Part shown: positions 33,992 to 43,333 of the stretch, piece by piece | How the letters are laid out: each line of letters begins with the position of its first letter | Position numbering within the stretch: position 1 is the first letter of the stretch | DNA from: Malachius bipustulatus | Taxonomy: Eukaryota > Arthropoda > Insecta > Coleoptera > Melyridae | Direction: 5' to 3' | Assembly: GCA_910589415.1 (NCBI GenBank) | Contig: OU342634.1 | Span: forward strand, 20,395,144 to 20,459,143 | Length of the DNA stretch: 64,000 nt | Translations under genes and position numbers: made by a program | The notes under the pieces: generated by a model | Database searches by the model: none | What the model was told of the DNA's origin: nothing | What the model saw: only the letters and a program-made list of their open reading frames with translations

Positions 33992-36900
33992 AATCGAGAC
34001 AGGTGAACTCGAACCTTTCTAAGCAGATCAGTCCAGTTTTTGAGAGTAAAGATGCAGATAATAGGCCGTATATCTCTATTGAGTTAGAGGGTTTTGAGAT
34101 TCTAGCTCTAGTTGACACTGGGGCAAATATCTCCATTTTAGGTGCAGGAACTGAGTCGATTTGGGAACTGTTGGAACCCAATCGAATAGTTAAAGATAAA
34201 TTACCGCGAGTGACTGTAGCAAATGGACAGCCACAAACAGTTCTAGGTACTGCAGTTTTGCCTATTTGTTTTGAGGATAGGTTGATTGAGTTAGAATTTA
34301 CAATTATCCCTACTATATCTCACGCTGTTATTTTAGGTTCTGATTTTTGCAAGCAGGTTGAGTTGGCTATCGATTTTAAAAATCAAGTTTTCGACATTAA
34401 TGAGATTACAGGAGAGACTCCAAATTTAGGTACTTATCTTGAGGAGTTGTCAGAGGAACAACAGTTGATTTTAGATAAGGTAATAAAGCAGTACGAATTA
34501 CTTGCTTCGAAAGCTCCCGGTCGTACGAGTGAAATTACACATTTCATAGATACAGGTTCAGCTAGACCCGTGAAGCAGAGGCAGTACCCTCTGTCTCCTG
34601 CTATCACTAAATTTTTACATCAGGAAGTAGATTCAATGTTAAGAGATGGAGTTATAGAGGAAAGTAATTCAGCTTGGTCAAGTCCTGTTTTGATGGTTCC
34701 AAAAAGTGACGGTACCTACCGTATGTGTTTTGATGGTCGTAAGATAAATGAGTTGACTGTTAAGGATTCCTACCCACTACCGTTGGTAGATAGTATTTTG
34801 AGTAAAGTAGCTGGATCTACTTATCTATCTTCGATTGATTTAACAAAGGCGTTTTGGAATATTCCCTTGGAGGAAACCTCCAAGCCCAAAACGGCCTTTC
34901 AAGTTCATGGTCGAGGTCTTTTTCAGTTTAAGGTTATGCCTTTTGGGTTGTGTAATGCGGCGCAGACGCAACAACGGTTAATGGACCACCTATTTAGGGG
35001 TACCAAGTTTGAAGATCGAGTTTTTACCTATTTGGATGACATTATTTGTGTGTCCAATTCATTCGAGGAACACATTGCCCTTCTTGCTGAAGTGTTGGAA
35101 ATTCTCACTAAAGCCGGGTTGAAGATCAACCTGGATAAGTGTAAGTTCTGTAGAGATTCGTTATCGTTTTTGGGTTATGTGGTAGATAGGAAAGGTCTAA
35201 GGACCGATCCAGGAAAAGTTCAGGCTATTGTTGATATGCCATCACCTAAAACTACCACCGAAGTTAGAAGAGTAATTGGAATCCTCCAATGGTATCGAAA
35301 GTTCATCCCTAATTTTTCCACCGTGTCTGAGCCAATTACATCGCTTATTAAGGGTCGTAAGAAACACACTCCAGTTATTTGGACGGAAGAAGCCGAAGAG
35401 GCTTTCCAAAACCTTAAGGAATTGTTGGTTTCAGCTCCCATTTTAGTCAAACCGGATCCCAACCTACCTTTCTTCATTCAGACGGATGCAAGTGACGTAG
35501 GGGTGGGGGCCATTTTATATCAAGTTAAGGATGATTTTGAGCACCCTATAGCTTATGCTTCTAGAAAGCTTCTCAAGACTGAGAAGAAAAATTACACGGT
35601 TACAGAAAAGGAATGTCTTGGAGTTATTTTCGGTATCGAAAAATTTAGGTGTTATGTCGAGGGTACAGAATTTACGGTTGTTACTGACCATGCCAGCCTA
35701 CAATGGCTGTATAAAATTAAAGATCCAGTCGGCAGAATTGCTAGGTGGACAGTCAGGTTGAGTGGATTTAAGTTCAAGGTTGTTCATCGTCCCGGTAAGA
35801 ATTTGGTAATGGCTGATTTTCTGTCCAGACATATTTCTTTGATTAATGTTAAATCCTTTACGCCAGATACCTGGTATGTTGAGATGATTAATAAAGTCCG
35901 CTGTAACCCAGCGAAGTTTCCAGATTTTGACGTTAAGGATAATATTTTGTATAAACATATTAGGCCAAAACACGACATCCAGTCTAATTTTTCAGACTGG
36001 AAAATAGTAGTTCCAACCGAGAATAGGAAAGAGGTTTTTGTTGAGTGTCATGACCATCCAACTTCAGCTCATTTAGGTATTTCAAAGACGTTGGCGAGAA
36101 TTTTGGAAAATTATTATTGGCCAGGAGTAAAGGAGTCAGTGAGACGTTATGTTAGATCATGCGAGACTTGTGGTGCCCACAAATCCACAAATCAATCTCC
36201 AGCTGGTTTAGGAGGAAATCAACGTAAAGTCGATTTTCCGTTTCAATCTATTTCGTTAGATTTTATGGGACCTTTCCCAAGATCTAAATCAGGAAATACC
36301 CAATTGTTGGTTATTACTGATTCTTTCACTCGATTTGTTATAGTAAAACCCCTTCCTAAGGCCACTTCGGCCAAGGTCGTGAAAATTTTGGAGAGAGAAA
36401 TCTTTTTGGTTTACGGAACTCCAGAGGTCGTGTGTTGTGATAATGGTAGTCAGTTCAGGTCTAGAGAATTCAAAGAATTAATGAAGAAGTACCAGATTCC
36501 TAAGATCTGGTATAATCCAAGTTACCACCCCCAGGTTAATCCAACCGAAAGGGTGAATAAAGTTTTGGGTAGTGCTATAGCGTCATATATTAAAGATGAT
36601 GATCACCGAACATGGGACGAACATATTTTCGAAATTGCTCAGGCAATTAATACCTCGGTACATGAGTCAACAGGGTACTCACCCTCTTTTTTGGTTTTTG
36701 GACGGTATACACCAGTGAATGGTAGTTTTTATAAGGATGTTGATTATAGTTCTTTTGACCCAGTCGATTTCTCCAATCGACTTAAATGGCAGTCCGAAGT
36801 GAGCAAAGTTCCTAAACTTTATCCCCAAATCCAGGAGAAAATTAGAAAATCTTTTGAGAAAAATGTTAAGAGGTATAACCTTCGTAGGCGAGAGGTTAAT

Positions 36901-37122
36901 TATCAAGAAGGTGATAAAGTGTGGAAGAAAAACTTCGTTCTTTCCAAAGCGGTCGATAAGTTTTCTAAGAAATTAGCTCCAAAATATGTCCCGGCTATGA
37001 TAAAGAAAATTAAAGGTACTGGTAAGGTTGTTGTTCTTTCAGATCTGTCAGGAAAAATCCTGGGAGATTTTCACGTAAGTGATATTAAACCGTTCGTTGA
37101 GAGTCAAGACAGCCAGTGTTAG
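33883..37122 (+). CDS. pol: Giant gypsy Pol: protease, RT, RNase H, integrase
   Basis: The frame is -1 relative to gag and open from 33883; no ATG is needed if made by frameshift. Counting from 34003, the protease motif LVDTGANISILG is near residue 36. RT has MPFGLCNAAQTQQ and the catalytic YLDD near 342. RNase H has QTDASDVGVGAIL near 493. Integrase has an HHCC finger (HDHPTSAHLGIS…CETCGAHK, about 682-725) and the DDE triad: SLDFMGP near 752, CDNGSQF near 812, NPTERVNK near 846. The C-terminal part is basic. All key residues are present, so the enzyme set looks functional. There is no envelope-like frame after it. Confidence 0.92.
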   Translation, partial: GRFKKRVGERRFWRDFPRVSKTPTRSRIRCDSEETLESRQVNSNLSKQISPVFESKDADNRPYISIELEGFEILALVDTGANISILGAGTESIWELLEPNRIVKDKLPRVTVANGQPQTVLGTAVLPICFEDRLIELEFTIIPTISHAVILGSDFCKQVELAIDFKNQVFDINEITGETPNLGTYLEELSEEQQLILDKVIKQYELLASKAPGRTSEITHFIDTGSARPVKQRQYPLSPAITKFLHQEVDSMLRDGVIEESNSAWSSPVLMVPKSDGTYRMCFDGRKINELTVKDSYPLPLVDSILSKVAGSTYLSSIDLTKAFWNIPLEETSKPKTAFQVHGRGLFQFKVMPFGLCNAAQTQQRLMDHLFRGTKFEDRVFTYLDDIICVSNSFEEHIALLAEVLEILTKAGLKINLDKCKFCRDSLSFLGYVVDRKGLRTDPGKVQAIVDMPSPKTTTEVRRVIGILQWYRKFIPNFSTVSEPITSLIKGRKKHTPVIWTEEAEEAFQNLKELLVSAPILVKPDPNLPFFIQTDASDVGVGAILYQVKDDFEHPIAYASRKLLKTEKKNYTVTEKECLGVIFGIEKFRCYVEGTEFTVVTDHASLQWLYKIKDPVGRIARWTVRLSGFKFKVVHRPGKNLVMADFLSRHISLINVKSFTPDTWYVEMINKVRCNPAKFPDFDVKDNILYKHIRPKHDIQSNFSDWKIVVPTENRKEVFVECHDHPTSAHLGISKTLARILENYYWPGVKESVRRYVRSCETCGAHKSTNQSPAGLGGNQRKVDFPFQSISLDFMGPFPRSKSGNTQLLVITDSFTRFVIVKPLPKATSAKVVKILEREIFLVYGTPEVVCCDNGSQFRSREFKELMKKYQIPKIWYNPSYHPQVNPTERVNKVLGSAIASYIKDDDHRTWDEHIFEIAQAINTSVHESTGYSPSFLVFGRYTPVNGSFYKDVDYSSFDPVDFSNRLKWQSEVSKVPKLYPQIQEKIRKSFEKNVKRYNLRRREVNYQEGDKVWKKNFVLSKAVDKFSKKLAPKYVPAMIKKIKGTGKVVVLSDLSGKILGDFHVSDIKPFVESQDSQC
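33892..33898 (+). promoter_or_regulatory. -1 ribosomal frameshift slippery heptamer A_AAA_AAC
   Basis: The heptamer AAAAAAC lies in gag phase exactly as A AAA AAC (Lys-Asn codons). It sits nine bases into the stretch where the -1 frame is open (33883 onward), so slipping here joins gag to pol. A G+C-richer segment with short complementary pieces (GTCGGCG at 33901, GGCGCGAC at about 33920) follows and could form a stimulatory stem. Confidence 0.7.
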
Positions 37123-38112
37123 TGTAGAGCGCGCTTTAGGGGTGACCTAGTTGTATTGTATTCAAGTTGGCGCCCCTAGTGTAAAGCTCCGTTCACACGC
37201 AAAGGCAGTATATATCCTATTTGTTGGTAGTTTGAGAATTTAGAAAGAATTCGTTTGGTGTGTCAATAGTAAGTTTTTCAGTAAATTTAGTTACGGTTTT
37301 GGAGAAAAAGTAAAGGTTGTTTAGAGTCAGGAGTCTTTGTAGAGGTTGAGTCGAGTTTAGAGAAAATCCTTTTATAGGTACTTAGGTTAAAATAATTTGA
37401 GACTGATAACGTTAGCGTACAAATTAAATAAATTTAGCTAACCTACCAGTAAATGTTGTTGAGGTAGAGGTTGAGTTACACTTTAGTCATGGCCAGACTA
37501 ATTTGTAAAATATTTTTAAACGGTCGCGTTAGAGCCCCATGCAAATAAGTGAGCTACGTGACTAGGCGTTGGGTTGAGTTGATTTAGGTGAGTTCTTAAT
37601 TGAAAATTTCGAGTTCTGTTAGAGTTGATAATTGGCATAATCTAAATATAAATCTGAGCTGTTATCATCCTAACAGTAACTTTCAGGAACGATCCGTTGA
37701 GTAGAGTTGAGAATTGAGGTAGTTATAAAACTTTTAGGTTGAGATCTTGAAAAAAAAAAAAAACTCCTGATGATAAAAATCTTTTCCATTCCTTTGATTA
37801 AGGTTAAGTCGAGTCAATATTTTTAGCTAGAGTTTGAGATTCAATAAGTACAGTTAGTTGAGATTTAAGAATTCTTTCAGTTGACACATTATCTTGAATA
37901 TCTTTAATGGTGTTTAATTTTGGCGGAACAACATTAACCGGGTGGTTAATGAGTTATGATTGGAAATTAACTATACAGATTTTGACAAGGAATTTTGAGT
38001 TTTAGAAGTCTCTTCATTTGTAAGAACTTTTCAAGTTTGCTCTTTTGAGAACATTTGAGTAGTGTGACAGTTAAAAGTAAAAATCTTTCTCTTTGAAAAT
38101 TTTTATTTCCTT

Positions 38113-38289
38113 GAGATTGAGATAGAGTTCGTTGGTAGGTAAAACCACATATAGGTCCAACGTTTGAGATTTGATTTTCTTTTTGAAAATTTTATTCTGT
38201 AATAATTGAGATAGAGCTCGTTGGTAAGTAAAACCACTTCATAGGTCCAATGATTGAGATTTGGTTTCTCGTTTGAAAAATTTTCTTTA
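38113..38289 (+). repeat. About 90-bp direct repeat, two copies
   Basis: Two adjacent copies share TTGAGATAGAG, TCGTTGGTARGTAAAACCAC and ATAGGTCCAA and end in a TTTGAAAATTTT-like stretch. Divergence is roughly 10-15 percent by eye. Confidence 0.65.
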
Positions 38290-38559
38290 GACAATGACAA
38301 CATCTTTGGGGTTATTTTTGGTACTTTCCACCCTGGTGCTACCTAAAGAGAAAGTATCCAGCCATTTTGAAAATAGGTCCAGTGGCTGATTTCTTGTATA
38401 TATTTCTATACGCTTCTTTCCTTTCCTTTTCCGCTGTTTACGGCACACATATAAGTTCGTCTTTAATCTTTTTTCTATCTCTTTCAATCTAAATTTATAA
38501 TAATTCATATCTTCATAGCGGGTGAACGAACCACTTCGCAACATATACCATTTCAACAT
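38287..38559 (-). CDS. Antisense ORF in giant gypsy (90 aa, basic), uncertain
   Basis: A minus-strand frame encodes a 90-residue protein with a strongly basic run (CRKQRKRKGKKR, about residues 59-70). This is followed by IEIYTRNQPLDLFSKWLDTF and a Lys/Asn-rich tail. Its base composition differs from the adjoining repeats. The basic run resembles a nuclear-localisation or RNA-binding segment. Antisense frames after pol are known in some plant gypsy groups (Ogre/Tat lineage), but none is established for insects as far as I know. It has no recognised domain and could be chance or a small captured fragment. Confidence 0.25.
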   Translation of the reverse strand: MLKWYMLRSGSFTRYEDMNYYKFRLKEIEKRLKTNLYVCRKQRKRKGKKRIEIYTRNQPLDLFSKWLDTFSLGSTRVESTKNNPKDVVIV

Positions 38560-39258
38560 TTAATATCTTTAGCCCTTTTTAAAGTAAAATATGCATCATC
38601 CTCTTGAGGAGAACCTTAAATATATGTAAGGCATGTTCCTATATGCCATCCCTTTTTGGGCCATAATTTATAACATCCATTCTAATTATGAATGGCGGTT
38701 ATCCTGGCCATTAGACCCGTCCCGGTAAATGAGGATTCTCTTGGACTTCTCCATCCATTTAAGGTTGGATCCAATTTCTTTTGGTCCTTCAAATATTAAT
38801 TCAGTTTGGAGAATTATTTCCTAGTTCTTTTAAGTAAAGTAGGGACTTTACTCCCTATATTTTGACGTCAAGTTCCACCTTGGTCAACATATCAGTATAA
38901 TTCTGAAGGTCTAACACATTTGTGTAAGTTTTAGAGTAATAATTTGGATTTGAGATAGTTTTGAGTCTTTGAGTTTAGGTGTCTGGGTAAGTCTCGACGG
39001 GTTCTTGAGTAAGAATGGCCGCACAGTTCCAGTACCACTTTGAGTCGTTCAGTAGAGAAATTTAGTGACGTAGGTCTCAGTAGAGGGAAATCTTGGAAAA
39101 TTAAATCTGTCTCACTACTGATACTTAGCGTTTGCGTTAAAGAATTTTGAGAAATAAAATCCGAGTTGGAGTTTCAGAATTTCATCTATTCTTGTGCTTT
39201 TGATAACCACTTGACTGAATCTTGTTGAATAATTTGGACGTTTTTGGAAAACAATTTT

Positions 39259-39415
39259 GACATTTTTGAGTATAGATAATTTAGATATCCCGATTTTGAC
39301 ATTTCTGAGTATAGATAATTTAGATATCCCGGTTTCGACATTGCTGAGTGTGAACATTTTGGATATTTCGATTTTTGACATTTTGAGGTATGAATAATTT
39401 TGATTTGGAAGTGTC
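39259..39415 (+). repeat. 39-bp tandem repeat, about four copies
   Basis: Copies begin GACATTTTTGAGTATAGATA, with the next start 39 bp on. The last two copies are more diverged. The minus-strand frame over it (39115-39423) is a translation of the repeat. Confidence 0.65.
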
Positions 39416-40613
39416 CAGATCAAAATACTTTGAGTATGAACAATTTTGACATTTGACCCGATTTAGACGTCTTGGAGTTTGAGGTATAAGTAGAACTCTT
39501 AGATTTAAAATTTCTTTAGGCTTTTCTATGTAGAAATTTAGTTTTGGCTTTTTTAGATTTGTCTATGATTTCCTCTGTTAGGAATCATATTTCGCTCCAA
39601 AGTCGTTAGGACGTTATTCTTAACTAACTAACGATCGAGGAAACCTTTTAGCTTTTTGACGTTAAATCTCTAGTCGCAGGGAAACGCACTAGAGGGGTGT
39701 ATTTTGGCATTTCCGGCCTCATAAGCGGAGAATTGCCCTGTCGTCTAGTCAGCTGCTTAGCCCCCAGCTGATGAAGTAGGTGGTATTGTCTGGCGACATA
39801 CCGACCATAGGGGCCGAATCTTTAAGGTTTCGTCATCCTGGCAGTATTGCCAACTCACGAGTTTCGGTCGCTGGATTTCCTTGAGGTGTTCATGCAGACC
39901 CAACTCCTTGATTTTTGTGTGTAGGACGAAATCAGTAATCGATTGACGACAGCCGGGGTTTCTCCAATGGAGAACTCTGTTTCACATAGTTTTAGTTTTA
40001 TTTTAGGATGAGTATGGTGGTGGAGGTTATTGGTTCTGGTATAGTCTGTTCAACCAGAGGTTAGGGAAAATATTTAGCTTTCTTTTGAAAAATCTTTAGT
40101 TACAAGGTAGTGTACTGGAGGGGTGCATTATGTCATTTCCAGCCTTATAAATGGAAAGGGCCTGCCGTTTAGTCAGTTGTGGAGCCCCCGACTGATGAAG
40201 TAGGAGGTATAGTCACGTGACATGCCAACCACAGGGGCCAATTATTTGAGCTTCGCTACATAGGCAAATATTGCCACCATAAGAGTTTTGTCCTTTTGAG
40301 TCCCTTTGTGTTCTCATAAGACTCAACTTATTTTGATAAGTTATGTGTAGAGCGGAGTTAGTTTCCGAATAACGGTAGTCAGGTTTTCCTCCTGGGAGCC
40401 TGTTTAACCTAGTTTTAGTAACCAGAGTCCTACTGGCGGTTTCCGAGGTCAGGGCTCGCCCATATTGCTTTATGTTTGAAACATGGAGTGTTTAAAACTT
40501 GTTCTTTCTGTCTTTTCTTTCGGTTTGTTGGGATTTGTTGATTGTTGATTCGAGAGGAGTTCTCTCGGAAAAGTTTCTTGTGGAGACTTTTCCTTCCTTT
40601 TTACAAGGGGGGG

Positions 40614-43333
40614 TGTGCAGCGTGCCTTGCACGCTACGTTTTCTTTTTCAAAATTTTAATTCTCGATTTGGAATATTTTTATAAAGTTCAGAAAAGTTAT
40701 GATTGACTGTACATTTTCGCTGATGTAGGAGGCTGTATTAGGCAAAGATCACGAACGAACACCTGACAGCTATTAAGAAATCCTTGTCTTTGTTATTTAA
40801 GTAAGACGTAGAAAACATGTCTGGTCGATTTTCTGTCCCGGTTCTGGGTTTTCAGAGTTTGAAAAGTATATCATCTTATGCGAATTAATTTTCCGCGTCT
40901 AATGAGACCACTCTCATCTTGCTACTCTAGATTTCCGATTAGTTATCCAGTTAAAACCTAAAATATTATTTCTTTGGGTGTGGGTTAAAAAAAACATGAA
41001 AAGATAGTTGAGGAAACATATAAAAAACTTGCGTTTTGTTCTGAGACACGACAGGCCTCGAGTATATGCGGATTCACGATTGTGAAATTTAAGTTTGAAT
41101 AAAGGGAGAGCGGGAGAGGTTGGTCGTACTGTTGAGAGTGTGCCGACGTATAAGGCGAAAGAGCCGACACCGTCGCGTGCGAGTTTTAAGTGTTGCATAC
41201 TGTCGATGATGATATTTGGAGTGAAAGTGGGTCACCAAGTTCGGTTAGACAGTGGTTAAGGCGCATGCGATAGCGTCATCCCAAAAAAATTATAAAGGGA
41301 GGTAAAGGACGCTTCAGGTCCATTTTCCGGTCTAAATTCGACAGGTCATGTAGCTTGTCTACAAGTTCGTAAATTAGTATTAGTCCCTTGTGTAATGGTG
41401 AAGTTGTTTCCGTGAAAGATGCAGTCTTACGTGAGTAATCTTTTGAATTTAATTTTGGTCATTATAACTAATGTTCGCTTTCTTGTCTTTACAGACAAGG
41501 GACGTGGGTTTAGACGTAGTCTTGGACGTAGTCTTGGACGTAGTTTTGGGACGTGGGTTTGGACGTAGTTTTGAACGTAGTTTTGAACTTTAGTTTTGAT
41601 TTACTTTTGAGTTTCAAGTTCTAGAATGTTAGGTCCCGACTTCCAGTTTTGATTTTTAACTACTAATTTCCGATTTCCAGTTTTTGATTTCGATCTTTGA
41701 ATTTCTAAGTTTTAACTTTTGATTCCTGAATTTTAATTTCGAACTTCTAGTTTCTGAGTTTTGAGTTCCAACTTTCAATTTTCTAATTTACACGAAAGTT
41801 TACATAAAGATTCAATCATGTGGAGGCTTAGGTAGGTACCTACCTAGGTAGGTATACTAACCTGTGTGAAGGGTGATATTTGAGGAAGCTTGGAAAAATA
41901 AAGAAGAGTGGTGGAGTTTAGTTTGGAGACATGGAAGGTTTCATCAGGCAGAGGTCCTAGCACTTTGATATTTGGTCGTCACAAGGTAGCAGGGAGAGCA
42001 GTCCAGCTCATCCGGCACCTGGATCACCAACCAAGGGGTGCTAACACCAGCACAAAGGCAGTTCCAGTAACCATGCCGGCCTATGCTTTGATCATCGCGC
42101 TTAATTAGGTTAGAGGAACCTTAGTTCGTCAGTTTTGAGATGGAGTTTTGAATAATAAGGTATGTCTTTATGAGTGAATAAACTTTTGCTATTTTCCGAC
42201 AATCCAGAAAATTAAATAAATTCAAGTACAGTGTTTAATTGATTTCATCACCTATGACTTTCTAAGTGAATCTGATTTTTGATAATATGTTATGAACTTT
42301 TATTGTGGTCAATGAGTGACTAATGTAATGGTTATGTGTAAAAATAATTTATTAAATTTATCGTGTGTGTTTAGGATTTTGAGTTAGAGATGATCATTTT
42401 GCAAATTAAATTTTGAATTTCAGATTTTGTAGGTAGATACCGATTTTTATATTGAAACTTTTGCTTAAGATAAATTTGAATTTTTGATAAATAATCTCTG
42501 ATCTAACTCCGAGTTCTATTCAGAATCATACCTATGTGTTATAGTTTAGAAATTGTTTAATAGAATTTGAGCTTTGGAAATTTTTATCTGAACTATTGAA
42601 ATGATATAGGTACCTATCTTGAATTTTAATCATGTAAGTTTGATATCATTGGTAATAAGGTAATATTTATGTTTGAATATTTGAGTCAGGATTACTGATT
42701 TTAATTATTAAATTGATTGTTGATATGTAAGATCTATTGGTGATTGCCAGTCTATTGTACTGATGATGAAATTGATTTTAATAAATCTTTGTATTAAAAT
42801 TCAACAATTTTAGAGTTTTGAGAATCAACCCTCCTCATGTTCTTTTAAAACATTTATTCAATCAGTAGAGTAACATCAAGAATAAGGCGATATATCCTGG
42901 TATATTTTGGTGAGGTTTATTAATTTTTGGTTATTGTTTTTAAAATTGTTAGGAGTTACTACGGGTCCAGTCTGGTTCGGTGAATGCTGGATTTTCCAGA
43001 GGAAGGCCACATTTATCTGTCCCGGGCTGGATAATCACAACGAATCTTTTGTTTAAGTTTGGTTTTGGTTTGATACTTTGAAATTTTAGACGATCACTTT
43101 TCAAAATTTAAAATTTATTTTCTTTCGACATTTAGAATATTTGGGTGGGGCATTCGAAATTTGATATGTCCTACTCGACAGGCCAATGTGGCTAATGTTA
43201 CAAATTTGCCTAGTCACATTGAGATCTGTCAATAGCCACCTCCTTCCTTTCGGGGTTAAGGTAAGTGAATTATTATTTTTTTTTATTGTTCAACTTTTTG
43301 AGTGGGAGTAAGCGAGGGGGAGGAAGGCTCCAA
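40614..43333 (+). repeat. 3' LTR of giant gypsy element
   Basis: Copy of 28920-31639 at a constant offset of 11,694 with no difference seen. Preceded by the polypurine tract; followed by AATGACGCAC, where the BEL/Pao RT frame resumes. Confidence 0.88.

Larger units (their letters stand above)
37123..40613 (+). other. 3.5-kb post-pol region, repeat-rich, no env
   Basis: No long plus-strand frame exists between pol and the 3' LTR. Instead there are internal repeats: two units of about 90 bp with GAGATAGAGYTCGTTGGTAR at 38113-38289; about four 39-bp units starting GACATTTYTGAGTATAGATA at 39259-39415; and two diverged direct copies of about 340 bp at about 39665-40010 and 40090-40435, sharing GCCCCC…CTGATGAAGTAGG and AGGGGCC. 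The region ends with the polypurine tract. Such a region may hold packaging or RNA-structure signals, or a lost env. A minus-strand frame is listed separately. Confidence 0.6.
28920..43333 (+). mobile_element. Giant Ty3/gypsy retrotransposon (14.4 kb) with 2.72-kb LTRs
   Basis: Two LTRs of about 2720 bp (28920-31639 and 40614-43333) flank a 9-kb interior. The interior holds a leader with PBS, gag (32189-33991), pol (33883-37122, -1 frame), and a 3.5-kb repeat-rich region ending in a polypurine tract (ACAAGGGGGGG) just before the 3' LTR. The LTRs looked identical in every segment compared, and embedded open frames are duplicated residue for residue at an offset of 11,694. All catalytic motifs are intact. 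The insertion lies in the BEL/Pao RT gene; AAT occurs at both borders (3-4 bp duplication, border ambiguous by 1 base). It is probably the youngest event in the nest. Confidence 0.88.

Noticed and set aside
39115..39423. 102-codon minus-strand frame in the post-pol region
   Set aside because: It is the translation of the 39-bp tandem repeat.
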